From: Gammaproteobacteria bacterium | GTDB lineage: Bacteria; Pseudomonadota; Gammaproteobacteria; Pseudomonadales; Azotimanducaceae | Direction of reading: 5' to 3' | DNA: 7,301 nucleotides | Assembly (NCBI GenBank): GCA_026706425.1 | Contig: JAPOYW010000292.1 | Coordinates: forward strand, 1 to 7,301 | Part shown: piece by piece, positions 1 through 6,120 of the stretch | Layout of the letters: each line of letters starts with the position of its first letter | Position numbering within the stretch: the first letter of the stretch is position 1 | The notes under the pieces: generated by a model | Database searches by the model: none | What the model was told of the DNA's origin: nothing | What the model saw: only the letters and a program-made list of their open reading frames with translations | Program-made: the position numbers and the translations under genes

Positions 1-2
1 CC

Positions 3-113
3 ATGCCACGTACTAGCCGACTATCCGAGAGGACGGTGGCCCTCGTCAACCGCCTTGCCCGATGCGGCCTGGATGAGTGGTACGATTCGGGACCATTCGG
101 TAGGGCCAATTGA
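3..113 (+). CDS. Possible 3' end of an upstream gene, or a small ORF (unrecognised)
   Basis: One frame is open from the left edge to a TGA at 111-113. It reads as a plausible 36-residue peptide from an ATG at position 3 and contains SERTVALVNRLARCGLDEWY. I do not recognise it. Only two bases precede the ATG, so I cannot tell whether this is an internal Met of a longer upstream gene or a small ORF. The stop lies 52 bases before the methyltransferase start, which fits an upstream member of the same operon or a separate neighbour. A chance open frame in GC-rich DNA is equally possible. The methyltransferase frame is also open to the left edge here, so the open frame alone is weak evidence. Confidence 0.2.
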   Translation: MPRTSRLSERTVALVNRLARCGLDEWYDSGPFGRAN

Positions 114-154
114 CAAGCCGAGTCGCGCAAGAACCGGGCCAAGCCACTGTCAGC

Positions 155-159
155 AGGGA
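155..159 (+). promoter_or_regulatory. Shine-Dalgarno (AGGGA) for the methyltransferase
   Basis: AGGGA ends six bases before the ATG at 166, a normal spacing. It decides the start of the methyltransferase: the frame stays open further upstream (TTG at 55, ATG at 73, and on to the window edge), but those starts lack a comparable purine-rich site. They would also add 31 to 37 residues with no family resemblance before motif I. A second ATG at 169 could also be used. Confidence 0.45.
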
Positions 160-165
160 CCGCAG

Positions 166-1257
166 ATGATGGGCACGGGAACGTCCGAGCGGAACACCAC
201 AGTCAAGGTGTTCGACTTCTTCTCCGGGTGCGGCGGGGCAAGTTGCGGATTCGACGCCGCAGGAATGGATGTGGCCTTCGCGCTTGACTGCGACCAGGAG
301 GCCCAGCGAACGTACACGGCCAACTTTCCCGACGTGCATTTCGAACTAGCTGACATCCGAGCAGTGGAGGCCGAGGAGGTTCAGCTGCATGTGGACGCAG
401 CCAGAACGAGCCCGGTGCTCTTTTGCGGCTGTGCCCCGTGCCAGCCGTTCACCAAGCAAAACACCACCCGCCCCGATTTGGGCGACGATGACCGGATTCC
501 GCTCCTGCTTCGATTCGCCGACTTCATTGAGGCGTGTGTTCCCGACCTCGTATTCGTTGAGAACGTACCAGGGCTCCAGCACTTCGACAGCACCAGCCAG
601 CCGTTCGACGATTTTCTGAGCCGGTTGGGAGAGTGCAACTACTATGTGGACTTTCGTTCGATCCGCCTGATGAAGTACGGGGTGCCGCAAAGCCGGCGTC
701 GCCTCGTCCTAGTGGCAAGCCGTCACGGAGACATCCAACTGCCCCCGGAGACACATGGTCCGGAAACACCGAATGAGGACTACGAGACCGTCAGAGACTG
801 GATTGGACACCTTCCGCCCATCGCTGCTGGTGAAGAACATCCAGCGGTACGGAATCACCGAGCTGCCCGGCTCTCGGCCCTCAACATAGAACGGATCAAG
901 GTGACCCCGGAAGGCGGTAGCCACCGGGATTGGCCGGAGGCGCTCAAGCTTGACTGCCACAAGGACTTTTCGGGGTATAGCGACGTCTACGGACGGATGT
1001 CCTGGGATGCTCCGGCATCCGGGTTAACAACCAGATGCATCAGCTACTCCAACGGTCGATTCGGCCACCCGGATCAGGATCGTGCTATCAGCATTCGAGA
1101 GGCTGCGTGCTTGCAGACCTTCCCCGACGAGTTCGCGTTCGAGGGCGCTCTGAATTCGATGGCCAGGCAGATCGGCAACGCTGTCCCCGTTCGGCTGGCC
1201 GAGGTGGTTGGCAAGCACTTCGTATCCCACCTGAAGGACGTGGGGGTGGTGTCCTGA
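166..1257 (+). CDS. DNA (cytosine-5-)-methyltransferase (Dcm/HhaI class)
   Basis: This 363-residue enzyme should transfer a methyl group from S-adenosylmethionine to C5 of cytosine in a specific DNA sequence, protecting self DNA. The ordered C5-methyltransferase motifs are all visible: motif I DFFSGCGG (residues 17-24, SAM binding), motif IV PCQP (91-94, catalytic Cys92), motif VI ENV (132-134), motif VIII QSRRR (175-179), motif IX around REAACLQTFPDEF (311-323) and motif X QIGNAVP (335-341). The segment between motifs VIII and IX, about 130 residues, is the likely target-recognition region, so the target site cannot be read from sequence. Length is normal for a single-domain type II enzyme. 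The start at 166 is set by an AGGGA Shine-Dalgarno and puts motif I close to the N-terminus, as usual. The stop codon overlaps the next ATG by one base (TGATG), so it is the first clear gene of a coupled operon with a GHKL ATPase and a receiver protein. This context argues for a defence role rather than a housekeeping orphan methylase. Nothing appears truncated. Confidence 0.96.
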   Translation: MMGTGTSERNTTVKVFDFFSGCGGASCGFDAAGMDVAFALDCDQEAQRTYTANFPDVHFELADIRAVEAEEVQLHVDAARTSPVLFCGCAPCQPFTKQNTTRPDLGDDDRIPLLLRFADFIEACVPDLVFVENVPGLQHFDSTSQPFDDFLSRLGECNYYVDFRSIRLMKYGVPQSRRRLVLVASRHGDIQLPPETHGPETPNEDYETVRDWIGHLPPIAAGEEHPAVRNHRAARLSALNIERIKVTPEGGSHRDWPEALKLDCHKDFSGYSDVYGRMSWDAPASGLTTRCISYSNGRFGHPDQDRAISIREAACLQTFPDEFAFEGALNSMARQIGNAVPVRLAEVVGKHFVSHLKDVGVVS

Positions 1258-4205
1258 TGGCTACGTTCAAGACACGCGCGCGAACGCTCGACATGCTCGG
1301 CAGACAGCAGATCGCCGGTATCCCCACAGCCATCAGCGAACTGTTCAAGAACGCGCACGATGCCTACGCGAGTCGCGTGGAGATCGACTACTACCGCTCG
1401 GACGGACTCTTCGTCCTCCGGGACGATGGCATGGGAATGACTCGCGACGACTTCGCGAGCCGTTGGCTCACCATCGGCACCGAGAGCAAGTTCGACGCAT
1501 CGCAGTTGCCACCTCGCCCCCTTGGGATGGACGTTCGTCCGATGCTTGGAGAGAAAGGCATCGGTCGCCTCGCGATTGCTACCATCGGTGCCCAGGTTCT
1601 CGTGCTGACAAGAGCGAGAACGCCCGATGGCTTGTCTGACCTCACGGTTGCGTTCCTCAACTGGGGCGTTTTCGAGTGGCCCGGCGTGGACTTGGATGAA
1701 ATCGACGTGCCAATACGGACCTACTCCGGGGGCACGTTGCCATCGGCGAGCGACGTAGTCGGCATGATCGAGCAGTTTGGCGGCATGTGCGCCGCGCTGA
1801 CTACCCCAGAAAGGCAAGGGCTGGAGGGGCGGCTGACGGATGAGCTGGGCCGATTCGTGGTCGATCCCGTCGAGGTCGATGGGTACGAGCCGAGTCTGTC
1901 GTTGCGTGACGGGAGTGGAACGCACTTCATCATCCAGCCAAGCTCCGACCTCCTCCCCGACGACATTGACGGTGAGCCGCACACGGACAAGGCCCCGCCG
2001 TTGAAGAAGGCGCTGCTGGGGTTCAGCAACACCATGGCGCCGGGTTCGAGCAGCGTCATTGGCACTGCCTTCCGCGACCACAAGACGGATGACGACACCG
2101 AAGACCTGATCGCTACCGAGGACTTTTTCCGCACGGACGAGTTCGAGAACGCGGACCACAGGATTCGGGGGCGCTTCGACGAACACGGCCAGTTCCGGGG
2201 CGAGGTTTCCATCTATGGCGAGAGGGTCGAAGACCATGTCATCCCGTGGGGCGGCGCACACGGCCAACGTACGGGTTGCGGGCCATTCGACATCGATTTC
2301 GCCGCATTCGAGGGAGAGAGCCGACATTCGACCATCCCGTACGAGGAGCACGCGGTCCTGTCGGCCAAGGCCGAGAAGCTGGGCGGGCTCTACATCTATC
2401 GAAACGGTATCCGAGTGCTCCCTTACGGCGACACGGACTACGACTGGTTGGATATCGAGTTTCGTCGTACGAAAGGCGCAGCCTACTACTACTTCTCGCA
2501 CCGAAAGATGTTCGGCTTCGTCGGAATCGACGCCGAGCACAATCGTGGCCTCCGCGAGAAAGCGGGACGGGAGGGATTCCAGGAGAACAAGGCCTACCGA
2601 CAATTCAAGGCAATTTTGAAGAACTTCCTTCTCCAAGCTGCCGCGGATTTCTTTCGCAAGGATGGTGTCCATAGCGATACGTTCGGTGATCGAAAGGAAG
2701 AGCTGTCGAGGGAGGACGAGGTGCGCCGTCGGCGCGAGAAGCAGGTTTTGGCGCGGAAGCGGAAGTTCGAGGAACAGCTGCAAGGCTTCTTCGACGAACT
2801 TGGCAGGAGTGAGCCGCAAAACCGAGCATTGGCCTTGGGCGGCGGGATCGCCGAGAAGCTCGCGGTAGCGAGTAGCATCGGTGACAAGGAGCAGGCCGCG
2901 AAAGAGGTGTTGGCGCTTGAGCGTGAAGCGTACGCCGAGATCAGGAGCTTGGAGAGCCGCTATAAGATTCCACGTCCCCGTATCGGGCTCAGCAAGGCGA
3001 CCCTGCGGGAGTGGAGAGTCTACAGCTCGGAGTTCGCGGCGCTCCAGGAGAACGTCTTCCGACCCGCCCGCGAGCTGATCGCAGACATCGTCGGCGAAGA
3101 GGCCGACAAGGCACGCCTGGCAATTGACCGCCGGGTCCGGACGGAAGCGGCGCTCGATGACTTGGGACGGGAGGTCAAAAGGACGACCGGCAGCACCAGC
3201 CGAGCCGTTAAAGCCAAGGCGGACGATGTCGCGGTCGAAGTTGGCCAGGTCGCCCGGGACTGTCTGCGAACCGTGGAGTTCGAGCTGCGTTCGGTGGTGA
3301 GCGAGTTTCAACGCGCCGACCTCGCCGACCTGCCTGATCAGGCGTTCGTCGAGATGCGTGACGGCATGGAGCGGCGCATCCTGAGGGTGACAGAGGACCA
3401 GTCCTCGTTGCTGGAGTCCATTCTGGACCAGCTTCAAGCCGTCGACACCACCGGCGAGAACTCGCCGACAGATCAGTTGATGGCGATCGAACAGCGCAAC
3501 CTACTGCTAGAGGAGGAGATGGAAGCCGACATGCACCTCGCGCAGTTGGGCATGGCGATCGAGATCATCAATCACGAGTTCTCGGGCACGATTCGCTCCG
3601 TGCGGAACAACCTACGTCGTCTCAAGGCTTGGGCGGACGCCAATGCCGGGCTTCGGGAGCTCTACGACGGCATCCGGGCAAGCTTCGATCACCTCGATGG
3701 GTACTTGACACTGTTCACGCCGCTTCAACGGCGCCTACACCGCAAGCCTGTGGAGATCGTCGGCTCCGAGATCTACGAGTTTCTCGAGGAGCTGTTTCGG
3801 GAACGCTTCGAGCGCCACTCGGTCGCGTTTCAGCACACACGGTCGTTCGACAAGTGCCGATTCGTTGGCTTCCCGTCTACCTTCTACCCTGCGTTCGTGA
3901 ATCTGGTGGACAACGCCATCTTCTGGCTGTCCCAGCAGAACCCGGACCAGGTGCGATGGATTCGACTTGACGCCGATGACCGGACGATGCTCGTGCAGGA
4001 TTCCGGCCCCGGGATCAGCGTTCGCGATCGCGAGGCCATCTTCGAGTTCGGCTTCACGAGGAAGCCCGGTGGACGAGGACTCGGGCTGCACATCAGTCGC
4101 GAGAGCCTACGCCGGGTTGGCTACGAACTCCTGCTAGTGGACAGCGACGACGGAGCTATGTTCGCGCTCAAGCCAGCGGATGACGACGACAAGCCACCCA
4201 AATGA
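1257..4205 (+). CDS. Twin-GHKL protein: N-terminal MORC/Hsp90-like ATPase and C-terminal histidine-kinase-like module
   Basis: This is a 982-residue predicted cytosolic protein; I see no signal peptide or membrane helices. The N-terminal GHKL ATPase shows the N-box ISELFKNAHDA (26-36, Asn32), G1 box DDGMG (56-60) and G2 box GEKGIGRLA (98-106). A region around residues 379-410 (YIYRNGIRV, then FRRTK) resembles the S5-like half of Hsp90/MutL/MORC ATPases, where a Lys such as Lys406 may contact ATP. Charged, probably coiled-coil helices follow (about 477-520 and 620-770). The C-terminus is a histidine-kinase-type unit: H-box INHEF (His773), N-box NLVDNA (882-887), G1 DSGPG (915-919) and G2 GGRGLGL (938-944). 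The start at 1257 overlaps the methyltransferase stop and follows a G-rich tract. The frame is open further upstream, but only inside the methyltransferase gene. The stop overlaps the next gene's ATG, which encodes a receiver protein, the natural phosphotransfer partner. MORC-like ('paraMORC') GHKL proteins are known from bacterial restriction-modification neighbourhoods. Sensing foreign or unmethylated DNA is my inference, as is phosphotransfer: the H-box lacks the usual downstream Pro. Confidence 0.9.
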   Translation: MATFKTRARTLDMLGRQQIAGIPTAISELFKNAHDAYASRVEIDYYRSDGLFVLRDDGMGMTRDDFASRWLTIGTESKFDASQLPPRPLGMDVRPMLGEKGIGRLAIATIGAQVLVLTRARTPDGLSDLTVAFLNWGVFEWPGVDLDEIDVPIRTYSGGTLPSASDVVGMIEQFGGMCAALTTPERQGLEGRLTDELGRFVVDPVEVDGYEPSLSLRDGSGTHFIIQPSSDLLPDDIDGEPHTDKAPPLKKALLGFSNTMAPGSSSVIGTAFRDHKTDDDTEDLIATEDFFRTDEFENADHRIRGRFDEHGQFRGEVSIYGERVEDHVIPWGGAHGQRTGCGPFDIDFAAFEGESRHSTIPYEEHAVLSAKAEKLGGLYIYRNGIRVLPYGDTDYDWLDIEFRRTKGAAYYYFSHRKMFGFVGIDAEHNRGLREKAGREGFQENKAYRQFKAILKNFLLQAAADFFRKDGVHSDTFGDRKEELSREDEVRRRREKQVLARKRKFEEQLQGFFDELGRSEPQNRALALGGGIAEKLAVASSIGDKEQAAKEVLALEREAYAEIRSLESRYKIPRPRIGLSKATLREWRVYSSEFAALQENVFRPARELIADIVGEEADKARLAIDRRVRTEAALDDLGREVKRTTGSTSRAVKAKADDVAVEVGQVARDCLRTVEFELRSVVSEFQRADLADLPDQAFVEMRDGMERRILRVTEDQSSLLESILDQLQAVDTTGENSPTDQLMAIEQRNLLLEEEMEADMHLAQLGMAIEIINHEFSGTIRSVRNNLRRLKAWADANAGLRELYDGIRASFDHLDGYLTLFTPLQRRLHRKPVEIVGSEIYEFLEELFRERFERHSVAFQHTRSFDKCRFVGFPSTFYPAFVNLVDNAIFWLSQQNPDQVRWIRLDADDRTMLVQDSGPGISVRDREAIFEFGFTRKPGGRGLGLHISRESLRRVGYELLLVDSDDGAMFALKPADDDDKPPK
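4202..4205 (+). promoter_or_regulatory. ATGA stop/start overlap coupling the kinase and receiver genes
   Basis: The receiver gene's ATG (4202-4204) overlaps the kinase gene's TGA (4203-4205). The bases just upstream (an Asp-Lys-Pro-Pro-rich tail) contain no Shine-Dalgarno. Translation of the receiver protein therefore probably depends on ribosomes finishing the kinase, which would keep the two proteins in a fixed ratio. Confidence 0.75.
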
Positions 4206-5761
4206 CAAACGGGACATTCGCCGAACACTGTCGTGCACTTGCGCAACGATTCCTTCAGACGGCCATCGTGGTGGACGACGAGGCATTCACCGCACAGCAC
4301 GAGACCACCGTTGACACGTTAACGCCACCGGGACGGCGACCGCCGTCAGGCGACACGGACGATGCCGTACCACGATCAGGTCGTCACAGCTTGGACACCA
4401 AGGCCATCATCGACGGATTCGCTTCGCTCGGCGTGATCTGCGGCGCGATCGGACCGACCGACGCAGCGATGGCGGCGATCCGGCAAGCCGACATCGTCGT
4501 CCTGGATTGGCGGCTCAAGGACGACGATCCCGAGTTTGCCCTGAGCTTGCTCATGGACATTCTCACCGCTGAGCCCGATCGCAACGCATTGCGGCTTGTA
4601 GCGTTCTACACGGGTGAGGGTGAACTGGATCGAATCCAAGACCAAATCGTCACGAGGCTGAGGGACGCAGGCCTCGATCCCACCGTTGCCGACCATGCGA
4701 CGGTGACCTACGGACACGGTCGCATCGTGCTGTACGCCAAGCCGAGCGTAAACCTACCCGGCACTCTCCGCAGTCGCCAGGCCCCTGAGGGCCAACTGCC
4801 GGAGCGACTGATTGAAGACTTCGCCAGACTGACCGTTGGCCTCCTGCCGAGCATTGCCCTCACGTCCCTGACCGCCGTCCGCGAGTCAGCGCACATCGTA
4901 CTCAACACGTTCCGTGCAGACCTGGATCCGGCCTTCCTGGCACACCGGGCGTGCTTGGCCAATCCGGACGAGGCCGAACAGCACATGGTTGCCAGTATCG
5001 CGAGCGAATTGCGGAGCGTAATGGAGTACGCGGTGGCGGACCAGGAGCCAGCGGGGCGAACGCCGATCACGCAATGGATCGGCGGCCGGCCGCACGCGTC
5101 GGAAGGATTTGAGTTCGGCCAGCACACCTTGAAGTTGGAGGAGGTTGTCAGGCTTGCTACGGACGGTTTCGGTGCGACAGACCACGCTCGGTTCTTGGAG
5201 CGTAACTTCGAGCTTCTGTCAGCAGGTTTGGGCGGTCGAGATGGCGAGGCGTTGGACGAACCACTAGCCTGGAGCATGGCATCGCGCACCCTTTACGACA
5301 CGCCGCCGCCCAGGCTATGGCTGGGGACGGTGATCGCCCGACTATCCCGACAAGGCGACGACGGCGAGGAGCTGCTCATCTGCCTGCGACCGCGCTGCGA
5401 CAGCGTCAGGCTGAACGGCAAGACCTCGTTCGGCTTTCTGCCGCTGGTGGATCCCGAGAGAGGTCAGGTAAAGCTTGTGGTCAGGTCGAAGGGAGAATAC
5501 CGACGGCGTGGGGTCGCTTGGGATGCTTCCGGGTGGAAGGTCCATGCGTTCAACCCCACCCCGGACGCGGGGGCCGTACTGGCTCAGAGGGATCCAAACT
5601 CGGGGCAACTCGCATTCGAGGATGCAGGTGGCAATAAGTACGAGTGGCGCGGCGAATTGAAGGCGGAGTTCGCCCAACGCGTGGCCAGTGCGTTCGCAGA
5701 CAGCCTAAGCAGGCCCGCAGTTGATGACTCCGAGTGGCTTCGCAGGTCCGCCAAAGGGTGA
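4202..5761 (+). CDS. Divergent receiver-domain protein with unknown C-terminal effector region
   Basis: This is a 519-residue soluble protein. Residues 20-182 form a divergent response-regulator receiver. The hydrophobic strand AIVV leads to the acidic set DDE (25-27), then IVVLDWRL gives the phospho-acceptor Asp102. FYTGE supplies Thr137 and LYAKPS supplies Lys180-Pro181. All residues needed for phosphorylation are thus present. Spacing is unusual: about 76 residues separate Asp26 from Asp102 (44 in CheY), with a Pro/Gly-rich, low-complexity insert around 41-62, and Thr to Lys is 43 residues (22 in CheY). From about 195 to 519 I see no helix-turn-helix, nuclease, GGDEF or other known output. 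This part has a helical stretch (200-350), then a probable beta-rich stretch with ICLRPRCDSVRL (393-404), and ends in a segment rich in Arg, Phe and Trp with LSRP and EWLRR. The 4-nt overlap with the twin-GHKL gene points to a cognate kinase-receiver pair. The C-terminal region is probably the effector or the adaptor to one; its activity cannot be inferred from sequence. Confidence 0.85.
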   Translation: MTNGTFAEHCRALAQRFLQTAIVVDDEAFTAQHETTVDTLTPPGRRPPSGDTDDAVPRSGRHSLDTKAIIDGFASLGVICGAIGPTDAAMAAIRQADIVVLDWRLKDDDPEFALSLLMDILTAEPDRNALRLVAFYTGEGELDRIQDQIVTRLRDAGLDPTVADHATVTYGHGRIVLYAKPSVNLPGTLRSRQAPEGQLPERLIEDFARLTVGLLPSIALTSLTAVRESAHIVLNTFRADLDPAFLAHRACLANPDEAEQHMVASIASELRSVMEYAVADQEPAGRTPITQWIGGRPHASEGFEFGQHTLKLEEVVRLATDGFGATDHARFLERNFELLSAGLGGRDGEALDEPLAWSMASRTLYDTPPPRLWLGTVIARLSRQGDDGEELLICLRPRCDSVRLNGKTSFGFLPLVDPERGQVKLVVRSKGEYRRRGVAWDASGWKVHAFNPTPDAGAVLAQRDPNSGQLAFEDAGGNKYEWRGELKAEFAQRVASAFADSLSRPAVDDSEWLRRSAKG

Positions 5762-5786
5762 ATGAGCTTCGGATCCCGGCATTTGC

Positions 5787-6062
5787 ATGAACGCCGAGTC
5801 TATCCCTCCGCTAGCAGCCCGTAGCCGCTCGAAACACATCCGTGTGCGAATTCTCAGCACCAAGAAACGCCTTCGCGTGACCGCGAAAATCCTGAACCTC
5901 GTCGCGGACTGGTGCGGCGGACCGACTCAGGCCTTATCATGGTTTCGGTCACAGCCGCTGCCGTCGTTCGGCGACCTCACCGCCGAGGATCTACTGAAGG
6001 CCGGACGCGCCGACGCACTTAGGTCCTACCTGGGACGAATCGCCGAGGGTGGATACGCTTGA
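5787..6062 (+). CDS. MbcA/ParS/Xre-family (DUF2384) antitoxin-like protein, short and apparently orphan
   Basis: This 91-residue protein resembles the C-terminal toxin-binding domain of MbcA/ParS/Xre antitoxins. The recognisable pattern is an amphipathic helix, then a Trp-Phe (52-53) with Pro58, then LTAEDLL (64-70), Gly73, a helix ending in LGRIAEG, and the typical aromatic-Ala C-terminus (GGYA, 88-91). Such antitoxins normally carry an N-terminal DNA-binding part of about 45 residues and are followed by a RES-domain toxin that degrades NAD+. Here the N-terminal part is short and very basic (Arg/Lys-rich, residues 11-30). No RES gene follows: the next gene starts 53 bases downstream and encodes an RDD protein. 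The start at 5787 is the only ATG after an in-frame stop at 5763-5765, and it lacks a clear Shine-Dalgarno. It lies 25 bases after the receiver gene, so it could be co-transcribed with the cassette. It may be a remnant of a toxin-antitoxin pair or a small regulator recruited to the cassette. The family call is fairly good, the function uncertain. Confidence 0.65.
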   Translation: MNAESIPPLAARSRSKHIRVRILSTKKRLRVTAKILNLVADWCGGPTQALSWFRSQPLPSFGDLTAEDLLKAGRADALRSYLGRIAEGGYA

Positions 6063-6080
6063 CGGAGAGCACGGACGCAC

Positions 6081-6120
6081 TTCATCGGTTGTTCCGACGG
6101 CTGCACCGCTGATCGATGAA
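6081..6120. repeat. 7-bp inverted repeat (TTCATCG / CGATGAA) over the RDD start
   Basis: TTCATCG at 6081-6087 is matched by CGATGAA at 6114-6120, with 26 bases between. The right arm covers the RDD start codon (ATG at 6116). It could be a dyad operator or an mRNA structure limiting RDD translation. The arms are short and the loop long, and a match of this size arises by chance fairly often, so support is weak. Confidence 0.25.

Noticed and set aside
110..138. TTGACA at 110-115 as a promoter -35 element
   Set aside because: The hexamer is perfect, but the expected -10 position about 17 bases downstream is GC-rich (around ACCGGG), so no complete promoter can be supported.
55..165. A longer methyltransferase N-terminus from TTG at 55 or ATG at 73
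   Set aside because: These starts lack a good Shine-Dalgarno and add residues unlike the family. ATG at 166 has AGGGA at good spacing and sits just before motif I.
1035..1256. An upstream extension of the twin-GHKL frame, running inside the methyltransferase gene
   Set aside because: The extension lies in another frame of the methyltransferase's conserved C-terminal motifs. The ATG at 1257 forms a classic stop/start overlap and places the ATPase N-terminus where the family starts.
1074..3437. A 787-residue open frame on the minus strand, opposite the twin-GHKL gene
   Set aside because: It lies antisense to a gene with many family motifs. Its translation has no recognisable motif and is rich in Leu, Val, Arg and Ala, as expected from the shadow of a GC-rich coding strand.
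5762..5824. A 20-residue frame starting at ATG 5762, directly after the receiver stop
   Set aside because: It is very short, it overlaps the antitoxin-like gene in another frame, and the peptide has no recognisable feature.
6062..6115. Terminator hairpin after the antitoxin-like gene
   Set aside because: Only a 3-bp CGG/CCG stem and the weak 7-bp long-loop repeat are present, with no following run of T.
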